Assembly: GCA_026706455.1 (NCBI GenBank)
Contig: JAPOYS010000093.1
Location: 1-37,438 of the forward strand
DNA: 37,438 nucleotides
From: Chloroflexota bacterium
GTDB lineage: Bacteria; Chloroflexota; Anaerolineae; Aggregatilineales; Phototrophicaceae
Reading direction: 5' to 3'
A program made the translations under genes and the position numbers. The notes beneath the pieces are model-generated. The model saw only the letters and a list, made by a program, of their open reading frames with translations. It was not told where the DNA came from and did not search any database. Every line of letters begins with the position of its first letter. Position 1 is the stretch's first letter. Positions 15,740 to 25,010 of this stretch are shown here, in pieces.

Positions 15740-17200
15740 TCATTCCTGTGTAAGAAAGACAGGCGGCGCCTGCGCTGCAAAGCAATCAGCTGTAGGCGCG
15801 CGCGTGGGATCTTCCAGGAAGGCGCGCATTATATTTGTGGCGCAGGGCGCTGCGGCAAGCGCCCCGTGCCCAACCTGGGGGAAGATAAAATGCCAAGCCT
15901 TGCTGAGATGCGCCAAGGCGAAGTCGCCCCAGCGCGGCGGCGTCGCTGGATCATAGGCGCCGGAAAACAGGAGGCTCGGTATGTCGCTCGCGACCGGATC
16001 TGTTAGGCGCGAAACCGCCGTTGGCACATTCCAGCTTTGGCATTTCGCATAATGATCTGCGACCAGCTCTCGCACAGCAGCCAGCAGAAGCGGATGGATA
16101 TCGGACTCCTCGGCGGGAGCAGGCTCAGCGGCCGGCGCCGCCAAATCTTCGGGGCAACGCAGGGACAAGAAGGCGCTCTCATTCCGCCGAATCCGCGCGT
16201 CGTCCGAGCGCGCAAACAGCGCAGATTCCGTTAGCGGGTCTATTTCATAAGCGCCGCGCGCCAGCGATTCGATGAACGCGGGCAGATAAGGAATCGCGCC
16301 GGTATCGTGAAGCCAGGACCACAGCAAGAAAATATAGTCGCTTCCGTTCAAACTGAGGCCGATATCCAATCCCGGCATGATTACCGTCTGCGGCGTCGCA
16401 TTTAGCTCGGCAGCCGTGCGATAAAACAGTTCGACCAAGTTGGGAAACGCGCGGCCGCAGGCGCTATCCCGCGCGCAGTCGGCAAAGAGCCGGTCAAGCG
16501 CCGAATCGAGATTCCGCGCCAATTCCGCCAGGTCGTATACGGGCGGTGGATAGACGCCATCCAGCACCAGCGCGCGAATGCGTTCCGGCGCCGCGTCCGC
16601 CAACATAAGCGCCAAGCGGCTGCCAAAGGAATGACCGTATACATTCACCTGCGCATCGCCCAACACGGACAAAAGATCGACATAGTCGCGCAAAACCTCG
16701 GACAGCGCAAATGCCGATAAGTCCAGTGCGCTGGCGGCGAATCGCTCGCGACAGACGCGCACCCAGTCGGCGTGTCCGCTCGGGCGCGCTTCACGGCAAT
16801 GCAAAGTCGGGCGCGAGAATCCGGTTCCGCGAGGATCAAGCAGGATGATGTCGTGGTCCTGGCTGAGTTCCGCTGCCAGCCACTCGCGGAGACTAAGGGA
16901 AGCGGCCTCGCCGGGTCCGCCAGGCAGATACAGAATCGGCGCTTGGTCTGACTTGACCAGCGACTTGAGGCGCAGCGCGAAGAGTTCCATTTGGCGCAGC
17001 GATTCCCGGCCATCGCGAAACCAGGGTACGATCAGCCGCCAGCACTCGAGCCGCTGCGGTTGCGCCTCGACGAATCGCTGTCTTAGCTCCGAACAGTCAG
17101 CGGGCTGCAGATGCGGCAGTTTTGACTGCGGCGCGACGCCGCCCACAACAATCCATAGAAAGCAGAAGAGCAACACGGGCAAGAGCAGGCAGATCCGCAT
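15740..17200 (-). CDS. Secreted alpha/beta-hydrolase, peptidase family S33 (tripeptidyl aminopeptidase/TAP-like)
   Basis: A 486-aa protein with an N-terminal hydrophobic signal or anchor (residues 2-22), so it likely acts outside the membrane. The alpha/beta-hydrolase core shows LPGGPGEAAS near 92-101 (oxyanion region), LLDPRGTGFSRP at 120-131 and the nucleophile S191 in GHSFGSRLAL. The catalytic aspartate is D417 in SGAYDPATPP and the histidine H445 in QVGHGALA. Several cysteines (C149, C242, C248, C349, C387) fit disulfides as in TAP-type peptidases. It begins 3 bp after the map stop and is surely cotranscribed with it, an unusual resident of a ribosomal-protein cluster. Exopeptidase action on short peptides is the family expectation; the substrate is unknown. 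Confidence 0.85.
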   Translation of the reverse strand: MRICLLLPVLLFCFLWIVVGGVAPQSKLPHLQPADCSELRQRFVEAQPQRLECWRLIVPWFRDGRESLRQMELFALRLKSLVKSDQAPILYLPGGPGEAASLSLREWLAAELSQDHDIILLDPRGTGFSRPTLHCREARPSGHADWVRVCRERFAASALDLSAFALSEVLRDYVDLLSVLGDAQVNVYGHSFGSRLALMLADAAPERIRALVLDGVYPPPVYDLAELARNLDSALDRLFADCARDSACGRAFPNLVELFYRTAAELNATPQTVIMPGLDIGLSLNGSDYIFLLWSWLHDTGAIPYLPAFIESLARGAYEIDPLTESALFARSDDARIRRNESAFLSLRCPEDLAAPAAEPAPAEESDIHPLLLAAVRELVADHYAKCQSWNVPTAVSRLTDPVASDIPSLLFSGAYDPATPPRWGDFALAHLSKAWHFIFPQVGHGALAAAPCATNIMRAFLEDPTRAPTADCFAAQAPPVFLTQE

Positions 17201-17203
17201 CGG

Positions 17204-17989
17204 CTAGAGCAGCGTCAAAATCCAGGGCCCCTCTTCCGTTATCGCGATGGTATGCTCGAAATGGGCCGTCAGCGAGCCATCTTTTGTGACCACGGTCCAG
17301 CCATCGCCCTGCTCCACCAGATCCGAGCGCCCGGCGATCAGCATAGGCTCAATCGCGTAAGTCATGCCCGCCTGCAGCTCGCAATCTTCCCATTGATGTT
17401 TGCTCCGCTTGCTATTCCACCAGTTGGGGACCTGCGGCTCCTCGTGCATCGCGCTGCCGACGCCGTGGCCAGTGTACTCGCGCGCGACGCTGTAGCCATG
17501 CCGGCCCGCGCACTTCGCTGTCGCCTTGGCGACATCGCTGATCCGGTTGCCGACCACTGAAGCTTGAATCGCCGCGGCCAGCGCCGCCTCCGTCGCCTGT
17601 AAGAGGCGTCTGGCCGAGCGTGATACTTCGCCGACCGGATGCGTGAAGGCCGCATCGCCAACATAGCCCTGATACAGACAGGCGACATCAATGCCGATGA
17701 TATCACCCTCTTGAAGGACGCGATCGCGGGAGGGGATGCCATGCACCAATTCCTGGTTGATGGATGCCGTGATTGTCGCCGGGAATGGCGGGTGATCCCC
17801 GGGCGCGTAGCCAAGGAAACAGGGCTCGGCGCCGTAGTCGCGCAGCACCGTCAGCGCGATGGTATCCAACTGCTTCGTAGTGACGCCGGGCTGGATGGCG
17901 CGCCGCATCTCCTCATGCGCAATCGCCACGATGCGCCCGGCCTCGCGCATACGCTGCAATGCCGCCGCTGACTTCAATATGGGCGCCAC
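17204..17989 (-). CDS. map: Methionine aminopeptidase, type I
   Basis: Removes the initiator methionine from nascent proteins. At 261 aa it has the type Ia length. The five dimetal ligands are visible: D101 (GIDVACLYQG), D112 (VGDAAFTHPVG), H175 (TGHGVGSAMHEEP), E214 (YAIEPML) and E245 (FEHTIAIT). The substrate-contact H83 lies in LVHGIPS. Translation starts at GTG 17989, supported by GAGG 7 nt upstream. It follows adk by 29 bp in the usual adk-map order, but infA does not follow. Confidence 0.96.
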   Translation of the reverse strand: MAPILKSAAALQRMREAGRIVAIAHEEMRRAIQPGVTTKQLDTIALTVLRDYGAEPCFLGYAPGDHPPFPATITASINQELVHGIPSRDRVLQEGDIIGIDVACLYQGYVGDAAFTHPVGEVSRSARRLLQATEAALAAAIQASVVGNRISDVAKATAKCAGRHGYSVAREYTGHGVGSAMHEEPQVPNWWNSKRSKHQWEDCELQAGMTYAIEPMLIAGRSDLVEQGDGWTVVTKDGSLTAHFEHTIAITEEGPWILTLL

Positions 17990-18018
17990 GAATCCGCCTC
18001 GCGAAGCTCAAGCCGTCT

Positions 18019-18720
18019 TTACACTGCCGACAGCGCGCGCTTGATATCAGCCCAGACAAGATCAATGCTCTGGTCGGCATCAATCTTCCGCAGGATTTCT
18101 TGCGCCTCAAAATAGCGGATGAGCGGCTGAGTCGTTTCCAGGAAGGTGTCGATGCGCTGAATGATGGCGTCCGCGCTGGCGTCATCGGGCCGCCGCAGAA
18201 GCGCCTCGCCGGTGGCTGCCAGTGAAGCGTCCAGGCGTGGTGGAAAGGCATTGTCTTCATGCGGCTTCCAGCTAAAGTCGACGCCATCGGCGTTGAAATA
18301 GTAATTGTAGCTTGCGCCGTCGCTCGCCGATACGCGCCCAAACGCGCGTTTGAAGGCGGCGTAGAGGTTCAGCTCCAGCAGTAGCACGGCGTTGATACGC
18401 GCGCCCTTTTCCCGCAGATGCGCTTCGAGGAAAGCCGCCTGAATCTCGTTGCGGGGATAACCGTCCAGGATCACGCCATTCCACGCGTCCGCCTGCGCCA
18501 GTCGGTCGGCCACGATTGCATTGGTGGTGTCGTCATCCACCAATTGACCCGAAGCCATGATGTCTTGCACCTTGCGCGCGAGCTGATCGGTGCGCGCGCG
18601 CATGGCTCGGAAGAGATCGCCGGTCGATACCTGCGGAATGCCGAAGCGCTCTTCGATCCGCTTCGCCTGCAAGCCCTTGCCGGCGCCCTGCACCCCCATC
18701 AAGATCACGTACAGACTCAT
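18019..18720 (-). CDS. adk: Adenylate kinase with atypical P-loop and LID
   Basis: Interconverts ATP + AMP and 2 ADP. Length 233 aa from ATG 18720, chosen because GGGGGA lies about 7 nt upstream. The P-loop is GVQGAGKGLQAKRIEERFG (9-27): the usual GPPGAGKGTQ has Gln for the second Pro and Leu17 for the conserved Thr. The AMP-binding STGDLFRAMRA (32-42) and DGYPRNEIQA (86-95) are present. The LID (about 128-165, starting FGRVSASDGASYNYYFN) has no zinc-binding cysteines and reads differently from standard bacterial enzymes. Position between secY and map supports adk. Activity should be tested given the P-loop change. Confidence 0.9.
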   Translation of the reverse strand: MSLYVILMGVQGAGKGLQAKRIEERFGIPQVSTGDLFRAMRARTDQLARKVQDIMASGQLVDDDTTNAIVADRLAQADAWNGVILDGYPRNEIQAAFLEAHLREKGARINAVLLLELNLYAAFKRAFGRVSASDGASYNYYFNADGVDFSWKPHEDNAFPPRLDASLAATGEALLRRPDDASADAIIQRIDTFLETTQPLIRYFEAQEILRKIDADQSIDLVWADIKRALSAV

Positions 18721-18784
18721 CCTGCAATCCCCCATGCCTGCGGGCGCGCAACTGAACAGACGCGCCCGAGTTGGATTGTCGCCC

Positions 18785-18821
18785 GACAAAAATAGAGCCG
18801 AGGTCAAAGGCTGCTCGGCTC
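18785..18821 (-). terminator. Strong intrinsic terminator between secY and adk
   Basis: The minus strand reads GAGCCGAG (18821-18814), an 11-nt loop, CTCGGCTC (18802-18795), then TATTTTTG. A perfect 8-bp stem followed at once by a T-tract is a classic Rho-independent terminator. It would end or attenuate the S10-spc transcript before adk. Confidence 0.85.
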
Positions 18822-18846
18822 AAGAAAACTGTCTGCGCGGCGCGGT

Positions 18847-20193
18847 TTAGCGCATAAATCCTTCGTAATTCCGCACCACCAATTGCGCTTCCAGCTGACG
18901 CATCGTGTCAATGACGACGCCGACCACAATGATCAAGCCGGAGCCGGAAATCACCAGACCGGCGTTGATGACCGCGCCCGAGGCGGAAGCCTCCAGCGGG
19001 AAGATGATGCGATTCACCAGATCGACGACGCCGGGAATGATGGCGATCACGCCCAGAAAGAAGGCGCCGACAAAGGTGATGCGGCGTGTGGTGGCTTTGA
19101 TGAAGTCTTCCGTACGTTTGCCCGGGCGAATGCCGGGGATGAAGCCGCCATTGCGCTGCAAGGTTTCAGCCAGATTCTGATTGCCAACCATCACTTCCGC
19201 GTAGAAGAAGGTGAAGCCGACCGTCATCAGGAAGAATGTGCCCCAATAGAGCAGCCCCTGCTGGTTGCCGAAAGTGGTCTGAATCGTATTGCCAACGGCG
19301 CCCGGCGGGAATAGGCTGGCGATGATGGCCGGAAAGGTGATGATCGACTGCGCGAAAATCAGCGGAATCATGCCGACCGGATTGACGCGCAGCGGGATGA
19401 AGCTGTCCTGCTGCGCAAACTGCCGGTTGCCGCGCACGCGGCGTCCGTATTGAACCGGTATGCGCCGCACGCCCTCTTGTATCACAACCACGGCGAGCAC
19501 GCTAAGAATCGTGATGACAATGAACAGAACCAGATTGTAAATGCTGCGATCGGGCTGCTGCGTCAGGAGCCGGATGAGATTCTGCGGCGCCTGGGCCACG
19601 ATGCCGGCGAATATGATGATCGAGATGCCGTTGCCGATGCCTTGCTCGGTGATCAGTTCACCCAGCCAGATGGCGAACATGGTGCCGGCTGTCATAGTCG
19701 TCAGCACCGAAACCGTCAGCAGCAGGTTGCTGCCCAGCCCGAAACCGAAGCCGGGGATGATCTCGGCGCCAGTTCCGGTCGCCAAGTTGAATATGCTGAT
19801 CTGCCCCAGCGCCTGCAGCACCGCCATCGGAATCGCCACGTAATAGGTGTAGCGCTGGATTTTCTCCTGCCCGCCCGGCTCGCGTTGGATCCGTTCAAGC
19901 GCCGGCACGATGGGCACGAGCAGCTGAAAGATAATGGACGCGGTGATATAGGGATATACGCCGTTTGCGATGACGCTGAAGTTGGCGACCGCGCCGCCCG
20001 AGAGCAGATTCATCACCTGAATCAGATTGCCGGCGCTGCTGCCGCTCTCGAACACTTGCCGCAGTACGTTGCGATCGACGCCGACGACGGGCACATGCGC
20101 GGCAAACTGATACACGATGAGAATGAAGACGGTGAAGAGCAGCTTGTTCCGCACATCCGGCAGACGCCAGGCGTTCTTTAATGCTTGAATCAT
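18847..20193 (-). CDS. secY: Protein translocase subunit SecY
   Basis: Central channel of the Sec translocon, 448 aa with about ten membrane segments. Recognisable stretches are the first helix after RNKLLFTVFILIVYQFAAHV, the SVIANGVYPYITASIIFQLL signature, WLGELITEQGIGNGISIIIF and the C-terminal MPGIRPGKRTEDF-like loop (FIPGIRPGKRTEDF). It lies 113 bp after rplO, the standard spc position, and is followed by a terminator. Confidence 0.97.
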   Translation of the reverse strand: MIQALKNAWRLPDVRNKLLFTVFILIVYQFAAHVPVVGVDRNVLRQVFESGSSAGNLIQVMNLLSGGAVANFSVIANGVYPYITASIIFQLLVPIVPALERIQREPGGQEKIQRYTYYVAIPMAVLQALGQISIFNLATGTGAEIIPGFGFGLGSNLLLTVSVLTTMTAGTMFAIWLGELITEQGIGNGISIIIFAGIVAQAPQNLIRLLTQQPDRSIYNLVLFIVITILSVLAVVVIQEGVRRIPVQYGRRVRGNRQFAQQDSFIPLRVNPVGMIPLIFAQSIITFPAIIASLFPPGAVGNTIQTTFGNQQGLLYWGTFFLMTVGFTFFYAEVMVGNQNLAETLQRNGGFIPGIRPGKRTEDFIKATTRRITFVGAFFLGVIAIIPGVVDLVNRIIFPLEASASGAVINAGLVISGSGLIIVVGVVIDTMRQLEAQLVVRNYEGFMR

Positions 20194-20306
20194 TGCATCG
20201 TTTCCTCATCAATAACGAGCGGCGCGAGCCGCAGCGCCGGTCCCATCATACCCCTACAGCCTATACGCAAGTTAGGCCAAGGAGTTCTGGCTTGGCGCGT
20301 CGAATC

Positions 20307-20834
20307 TTATTCCGCGTCGCCATACAGGCGTTCCATATCCGCCTTGCGCAGCTTCTTGACAGTCGCGCGGGCGCCGGTCACCTTCAAAGCGTGGCGATTG
20401 ACGCTGCCGCCAGCATTTTCGATTTTCTCCGCGGCGCTCTTGCTGAATTTGTTGGCGTGGACATCCAGCTTCTTGCTCAACTCGCCGCGGCCCAGCACTT
20501 TGATCGGCGCGCTCGCATCGCGCACCAAGCCAACGGAGGCCAAGGACGCGCCGTTCACGAGCGCCCCGTCGGCGAAACGCGCCTCCAGCATATCCACATT
20601 CACTTCCTGATAGTGGATAGCGAAGATATTGGTGAAACCGCGCTTGAAGGGCAGGCGCCGAACCAGCGGCAACTGGCCGCCCTCGAAGTAGGGTCCCTTG
20701 CCGCCGCCGCTGCGGGCGCCCTGGCCCTTGTGGCCCCGGCCGGCGGTCTTGCCTTTGCCCGCCGCGATGCCCCGCCCGACGCGCTTGCGCTTGCGCTTCG
20801 ATCCGGGGTCGGGCTTTAAGTCATGCAGTCTCAT
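20307..20834 (-). CDS. rplO: 50S ribosomal protein L15
   Basis: Large-subunit protein of 175 aa. The glycine/basic N-terminus ([34 protein letters not shown]) and the [17 protein letters not shown] motif are diagnostic. It is longer than the common 145-150 aa owing to a C-terminal extension ([20 protein letters not shown] and the last few residues). Its ATG overlaps the rpmD stop (ATGA). Confidence 0.96.
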   Translation of the reverse strand: MRLHDLKPDPGSKRKRKRVGRGIAAGKGKTAGRGHKGQGARSGGGKGPYFEGGQLPLVRRLPFKRGFTNIFAIHYQEVNVDMLEARFADGALVNGASLASVGLVRDASAPIKVLGRGELSKKLDVHANKFSKSAAEKIENAGGSVNRHALKVTGARATVKKLRKADMERLYGDAE

Positions 20835-21034
20835 TGTGATTCGACCTCTTCAACTTCAACCAGGTGGCTTACTTTGGCGATCATGCCGCGGATCTGCGGT
20901 GCATCGCCGATCAGCACGCTCTGGCTCATGCGGCGCAAACCGAGAGACTTCACCGTCTCCTTCTGTCTGCTGCTGTAGCCGATCGGACTCTTGACCAGCG
21001 TAATCTTCAGCATCCTGCCATTGCGCTCAGACAT
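20831..21034 (-). CDS. rpmD: 50S ribosomal protein L30
   Basis: A 67-aa large-subunit protein. [20 protein letters not shown] and the following [16 protein letters not shown] region match bacterial L30. The ATG at 21034 is chosen over upstream in-frame codons because GGGGTG lies about 6 nt before it. It overlaps the rpsE 3' end by 8 bp and the rplO start by 4 bp, so the three are tightly coupled. Confidence 0.94.
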   Translation of the reverse strand: MSERNGRMLKITLVKSPIGYSSRQKETVKSLGLRRMSQSVLIGDAPQIRGMIAKVSHLVEVEEVESQ

Positions 21035-21590
21035 TTTCAGCACCCCGTTCCTTCCGGCGCTCCCAAAACGGCGCAACTTCATCCGCGCGTTTGCCGCGCA
21101 TATCGGCGATCTGCTCGGCGCTGCGCAACTGCTTCAAGGCATCCAAGGTCGCCATGGTTACGTTTAGCAGATTGGCGCTGCCCTGGCTCTTCGTGAGGAT
21201 ATTGCGGACGCCGACCACTTCCAATACCGCGCGGACGCCGCCGCCAGCGATGACACCGGCGCCGGGCGCCGCTGGTTTCAGAAGCACGCGCGCGCCGCCA
21301 TGCCGCCCGATAACCGTATAGGGGATGGTCGTGCCGGAAAGCGAAACGCCTTCGATATTGCGGCGCGCTCGTTCAGCCGCCTTGCGGATGCTATCCGGCA
21401 CGGCGCGCGCTTTGCCGATGCCGATGCCGACATTGCCGCGGTTGTCGCCGACCACCACCACGGTCCGAAAGGCGAAGCGACGACCGCCCTTAATTACTTT
21501 CGCGACCCGGCGGATATCTACGACGCGCTCGTCAAACTCGTCGCGTTCTTCTTGATTCCGGCGCGAACCTCGTCTTCTTCTTTCAGCCAT
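21027..21590 (-). CDS. rpsE: 30S ribosomal protein S5
   Basis: Small-subunit protein of 187 aa involved in translational fidelity and mRNA unwinding. Signatures are [37 protein letters not shown], the [20 protein letters not shown] loop and [14 protein letters not shown]. The start at ATG 21590 (MAERRRRG) is preferred to a TTG two codons upstream. It belongs to the spc operon between rplR and rpmD. Confidence 0.96.
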   Translation of the reverse strand: MAERRRRGSRRNQEERDEFDERVVDIRRVAKVIKGGRRFAFRTVVVVGDNRGNVGIGIGKARAVPDSIRKAAERARRNIEGVSLSGTTIPYTVIGRHGGARVLLKPAAPGAGVIAGGGVRAVLEVVGVRNILTKSQGSANLLNVTMATLDALKQLRSAEQIADMRGKRADEVAPFWERRKERGAENV

Positions 21591-21605
21591 TTTCAATCTC
21601 CACGC

Positions 21606-21980
21606 TTACAATTGCAGACCCGCTTCGCGAGCGCCTTCCGCCACCGCTGCCACGCGCCCGGTGAACATGAACCCGCCCCGATCAAACACGACCGACCTGA
21701 TGCCGGCTTCGCGCGCGCGCGCCGCCACCGTCTGCCCGACGAGCTTCGCCGCCTCAACCTTCTTCATCGCGGCGGTTTGCGGCGCCAGCTCCTTGTCAAT
21801 GGTCGAGCAAGAGACCAGCGTTCGCCCGGCGACATCGTCAATCACTTGCACAAACATGTGACGGTTGCTGCGATAAACATTCATCCGCGGGCGCGCCGCC
21901 GTGCCCGAAATCTTCTTGCGCACTCGCCGATGCCGACGCTTGCGCGCCATGTATTTCCTTCGTCCGGTGATATCTGCCAT
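21606..21980 (-). CDS. rplR: 50S ribosomal protein L18
   Basis: 5S-rRNA-binding protein, 124 aa. [20 protein letters not shown] and the C-terminal [20 protein letters not shown] and AREAGLQL are diagnostic. It precedes rpsE by 15 bp in the normal spc order. Confidence 0.96.
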   Translation of the reverse strand: MADITGRRKYMARKRRHRRVRKKISGTAARPRMNVYRSNRHMFVQVIDDVAGRTLVSCSTIDKELAPQTAAMKKVEAAKLVGQTVAARAREAGIRSVVFDRGGFMFTGRVAAVAEGAREAGLQL

Positions 21981-22030
21981 TTCTGTCTGTCCTCTGCGAC
22001 GCTGAGCTTGCGATCAGCGAATGCCTTCGT

Positions 22031-22579
22031 TTAGCGTTTGCCGGCTTTGCCCGCCTTGCGCCGGACGTACTCGCCCAAATAGCGCACGCCCTTGCCCTTG
22101 TATGGCTCCGGCGGGCGCCAGCCGCGGATATCGGCCGCCACTTGACCGACAACCTGCTTGTCAATGCCATCCACGTGGATGATCGTACCGCGCGAGTCCT
22201 GCGGCACGTCGAATGTGATATTGGCGGGCGGCTCAATGACGACTTCATGCGAATGACCGAGGCGCAACTGCAGATTCACGCCCTGCAGCACGGCTTGATA
22301 TCCGACGCCTTGAATCTCGAGGGTCTTGCGAAAGCCTTCGGAAACGCCGAGCACCATATTTGCCACCAGCGCGCGCGTCAAGCCATGCAGCGCTTTGTGA
22401 TGGCGCAGGTCAGTCGGGCGCTCCACGATGATCGAAGCGTTATCCTGGCGTATCGTCAATTCCGGGCTGAAGTCCAGCGTCAATTCGCCTTTGGGTCCGG
22501 CGATCGTCACCGTGTTTCTTTCGATTACAGCAGTCACCTTTTCCGGCAACCGCACGGGTTGTTGCCCTACGCGCGACAT
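22031..22579 (-). CDS. rplF: 50S ribosomal protein L6
   Basis: Large-subunit protein of 182 aa near the GTPase-associated centre. MSRVGQQPVRLPEKVTAVIE at the start, TRALVANMVLGVSEGFRKTL in the middle, and RPPEPYKGKGVRYLGEYVRR at the end are typical. The ATG at 22579 gives the conserved N-terminus; a GGGAAGAG stretch lies upstream. It follows rpsH by 16 bp. Confidence 0.96.
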   Translation of the reverse strand: MSRVGQQPVRLPEKVTAVIERNTVTIAGPKGELTLDFSPELTIRQDNASIIVERPTDLRHHKALHGLTRALVANMVLGVSEGFRKTLEIQGVGYQAVLQGVNLQLRLGHSHEVVIEPPANITFDVPQDSRGTIIHVDGIDKQVVGQVAADIRGWRPPEPYKGKGVRYLGEYVRRKAGKAGKR

Positions 22580-22595
22580 GACTATACTCTTCCCG

Positions 22596-23009
22596 TCACC
22601 AGACGTAACAAAGGACTTCACCGCCGACGCCGTCGCGGCGCGCTTGCTGCGCCGTCATTACACCTTTGGGCGTCGTCACGATCGCGATGCCGGTGCCGCT
22701 CAATACAATTGGCAATTCTTTGCGTTTGCGGTAGACGCGGCGGCCCGGTTTACTGATACGCTTGAGTTGCGTGATCACGGGCCGGCGGTCGCGCCGAGAC
22801 CCGAAATACTTCAGTTGCAGCGTAATCAAGGGTATCGGGCGCTGATCGCCGACCGAGAAACTCTCGACATATCCCTCTTCCTTCAGAATACGGGCGATTT
22901 CAACCTTGATCGCGCTCTTCGGCACGACGACTTCCGGCATGCCCCGCTGCAATGCGTTGCGGATGCGCGTCAACATATCGGCAATTGGATCGTTTGTCAC
23001 TTTAGACAC
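22596..23009 (-). CDS. rpsH: 30S ribosomal protein S8
   Basis: Central-domain protein of the small subunit, 137 aa, and in many bacteria the translational repressor of the spc operon. NDPIADMLTRIRNALQRGMP near the start and the C-terminal LSGTGIAIVTTPKGVMTAQQ and AGGEVLCYVW-like end (VGGEVLCYVW) are diagnostic. The start is GTG 23009, decided by a perfect AGGAGG 8 nt upstream; no ATG gives the conserved N-terminus. Confidence 0.96.
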   Translation of the reverse strand: MSKVTNDPIADMLTRIRNALQRGMPEVVVPKSAIKVEIARILKEEGYVESFSVGDQRPIPLITLQLKYFGSRRDRRPVITQLKRISKPGRRVYRKRKELPIVLSGTGIAIVTTPKGVMTAQQARRDGVGGEVLCYVW

Positions 23010-23021
23010 TGTTGCCGCCTC

Positions 23022-23204
23022 CTACCAACTTGACTTCACAACGCCGGGAATCTCGCCTTCAAGCGCCATTTCGCGGAAGCAGATCCGGCACAAGCCAAAG
23101 CGGCGAATGTAACCGCGCGGACGCCCGCATACCTTGCAGCGATTCCGCACGCGCACCGCGTACTTGCGCCGCTCTTCCCGAAATTGCATGCATTTCTTCG
23201 CCAT
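23022..23204 (-). CDS. rpsN: 30S ribosomal protein S14, zinc-binding type Z
   Basis: A 60-aa short-form S14 with the zinc ribbon [20 protein letters not shown] (two CxxC pairs) and the ending [11 protein letters not shown]. The start [19 protein letters not shown] at 23204 matches the family. It is the zinc-dependent paralogue, as in many Gram-positive and thermophilic lineages. It lies between rplE and rpsH with about 10 bp on each side. Confidence 0.96.
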   Translation of the reverse strand: MAKKCMQFREERRKYAVRVRNRCKVCGRPRGYIRRFGLCRICFREMALEGEIPGVVKSSW

Positions 23205-23214
23205 TAATACCCCT

Positions 23215-23757
23215 TTAATTTCTCTGGAAGGGCATACCAAGCAGCGTCAGCAGCCGGCGCCCCTCTTCATCCGTTTTCGCAGTGGTGACGATCGTAACTT
23301 CCATCCCGCGCACCTTATCGATCTTGTCGAAGTCGATCTCCGGGAAGACCAATTGCTCGCGCAAGCCGACCGTAAGATTGCCGCGCCCATCCAACTTGGC
23401 GGATACGCCGCGGAAGTCTCGAATGCGGGGCAAGGCGATATTGACCAAGCGGTCGTACAGGGACCACATGCGCTCCTTACGCAGCGTCACCTTGGCGCCG
23501 ATCGCGCGGCCCTCGCGCAGTTTGTAGGTGGCGATGCTCTTCTTGGCTTTGGTGACAACTGGCTGCTGACCGGTGATTACCTTTAGATCTTCCACCGCGC
23601 CATCAAGGGAGCGCGGCTCATCGATCGCTTCGCCAACGCCGATATTCAGCGTGATTTTGCTGATGGTCGGCACTTGCATCGGATTCATGTAACCGAACTC
23701 TTCGGTCAAGGTCGGCACAACTTCTTCTATGTAACGGGTGTACATCCGGTTTTCCAT
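23215..23757 (-). CDS. rplE: 50S ribosomal protein L5
   Basis: 5S-rRNA-binding protein of 180 aa. [20 protein letters not shown] and [24 protein letters not shown] residues ([20 protein letters not shown]), [20 protein letters not shown] and the ending [19 protein letters not shown] are diagnostic. It follows rplX by 16 bp. Confidence 0.96.
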   Translation of the reverse strand: MENRMYTRYIEEVVPTLTEEFGYMNPMQVPTISKITLNIGVGEAIDEPRSLDGAVEDLKVITGQQPVVTKAKKSIATYKLREGRAIGAKVTLRKERMWSLYDRLVNIALPRIRDFRGVSAKLDGRGNLTVGLREQLVFPEIDFDKIDKVRGMEVTIVTTAKTDEEGRRLLTLLGMPFQRN

Positions 23758-23773
23758 GATTCGCCTCGCTCCG

Positions 23774-24103
23774 CTATGACTCGATATCGCTACCGCATTT
23801 CCGGCAAAAGCGGGTCTTCATGCCCTCATCGGTCCAGCGATAGCCAACGCGCGTGCGTTCATCGCAACTGCCGCAGACCAGCATGACATTCGAAAGATGG
23901 AGCGGCGCTTCAAACTCGATGATCTGCGCTGGAATCTGCTGCCCGCCCGGCGCCGGGCGCGCTTTGCGATGGCGCTTCAAGATGTTGACCCCGTTGATGA
24001 TGACGCGATCTTTCTTCACCAAGACGCGAACTACTTCTCCGCGAAGGCCCTTGTCCTTGCCAGCGATGACTTCGACCAAGTCCCCTTGCTGTACTCGTTG
24101 CAT
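23774..24103 (-). CDS. rplX: 50S ribosomal protein L24
   Basis: Assembly-initiating large-subunit protein, 109 aa. An N-terminal KOW domain ([20 protein letters not shown]) is followed by [20 protein letters not shown] and a C-terminal part with two CxxC pairs (CGSC, CRKC), which could bind zinc as in many L24 proteins. It lies 13 bp after rplN. Confidence 0.96.
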   Translation of the reverse strand: MQRVQQGDLVEVIAGKDKGLRGEVVRVLVKKDRVIINGVNILKRHRKARPAPGGQQIPAQIIEFEAPLHLSNVMLVCGSCDERTRVGYRWTDEGMKTRFCRKCGSDIES

Positions 24104-24116
24104 TTTTATTCCTCAC

Positions 24117-24488
24117 CTACAGAGATTCGGGCGCCAGCGAAACGATCTTCATAAAACCCTTGTCCCGCAATTCACGCGCCACGGGACCAAAGACGCGCGT
24201 CCCGCGAGGATTCTCAAGATCCTCGGCCAAAACCACCGCCGCATTGTCGTCGAAGCGGATAGTCGACCCGTCATTCCGGCGGTATTCCTTATGAGCGCGC
24301 ACAATCACAGCGCGGACCAGCTCGCCCTTCTTAACGCTGCCGCTCGTTGAGGCGGATTTCACCGTGCCAACTACGATGTCGCCGACATAGCCATATTTCA
24401 CTTTTGAGCCGCCAAGAACGCGTATCACCAAGAGCTCTTGCGCTCCGCTGTTGTCGGCTACTTTCAATCGCGATTCCGTTTGAATCAT
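24117..24488 (-). CDS. rplN: 50S ribosomal protein L14
   Basis: Intersubunit-bridge protein, 123 aa, almost identical in length to other L14 proteins. [40 protein letters not shown] and [20 protein letters not shown] are diagnostic. The ATG at 24488 gives the conserved N-terminus; an upstream in-frame extension is not family-like. Confidence 0.97.
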   Translation of the reverse strand: MIQTESRLKVADNSGAQELLVIRVLGGSKVKYGYVGDIVVGTVKSASTSGSVKKGELVRAVIVRAHKEYRRNDGSTIRFDDNAAVVLAEDLENPRGTRVFGPVARELRDKGFMKIVSLAPESL

Positions 24489-24532
24489 CTTTGTCACTCT
24501 CCGTTCGAGCACAGAGCCCTGGCTTTGACCGC

Positions 24533-24793
24533 CTAAGTCGCCAGTTGTTCCGGTTCCTTTAGCACTTCTTCCACCACCCACCGCTTGCGCTTGCTGATGG
24601 GGCGGCTCTGCACGATGCGCACCAGTGCGCCGATGCCCGCGCCCGATTCATCATGCGCCATCACTTTCCGCGTCGAGGAGATGACTTTGTGATACACCGG
24701 ATGCATCTTTCGGTTTTCGATCGCGACCACGACCGTCTTTTCCATTTTGTCACTGACGACTTTGCCGACTAGACGTTTGCGATTATTCGGCAT
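24533..24793 (-). CDS. rpsQ: 30S ribosomal protein S17
   Basis: Primary 16S-rRNA-binding protein, 86 aa. [40 protein letters not shown] and [20 protein letters not shown] are diagnostic. The start overlaps the end of rpmC by 11 bp, and rplN follows after 44 bp. Confidence 0.96.
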   Translation of the reverse strand: MPNNRKRLVGKVVSDKMEKTVVVAIENRKMHPVYHKVISSTRKVMAHDESGAGIGALVRIVQSRPISKRKRWVVEEVLKEPEQLAT

Positions 24794-25010
24794 CCTGTCC
24801 CCCTTCGGTAACGAGTTCCGCCGCCAATTCGCGCTCGCGCAGCGCCGTTTTCAGGCGGGCGATATCACGCTTTGTCTTGCGGAATAGCGTCGTATCTTTC
24901 AGTTCGCCCGATTCTCTCTGAATGCGATAAGTATACATCTCGACTTTTAGATCTTCGATCTTGTCCAGAATTTCGTCTGTCGACAGAGCGCGGATTTCAT
25001 TGATGTACAT
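24783..25010 (-). CDS. rpmC: 50S ribosomal protein L29
   Basis: Two-helix protein at the tunnel exit and SRP docking area, 75 aa. [20 protein letters not shown], a [14 protein letters not shown] segment ([20 protein letters not shown]) and [16 protein letters not shown] fit the family. Its ATG shares one base with the rplP stop (TGATG), so it is translationally coupled. Confidence 0.93.
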   Translation of the reverse strand: MYINEIRALSTDEILDKIEDLKVEMYTYRIQRESGELKDTTLFRKTKRDIARLKTALRERELAAELVTEGGQDAE

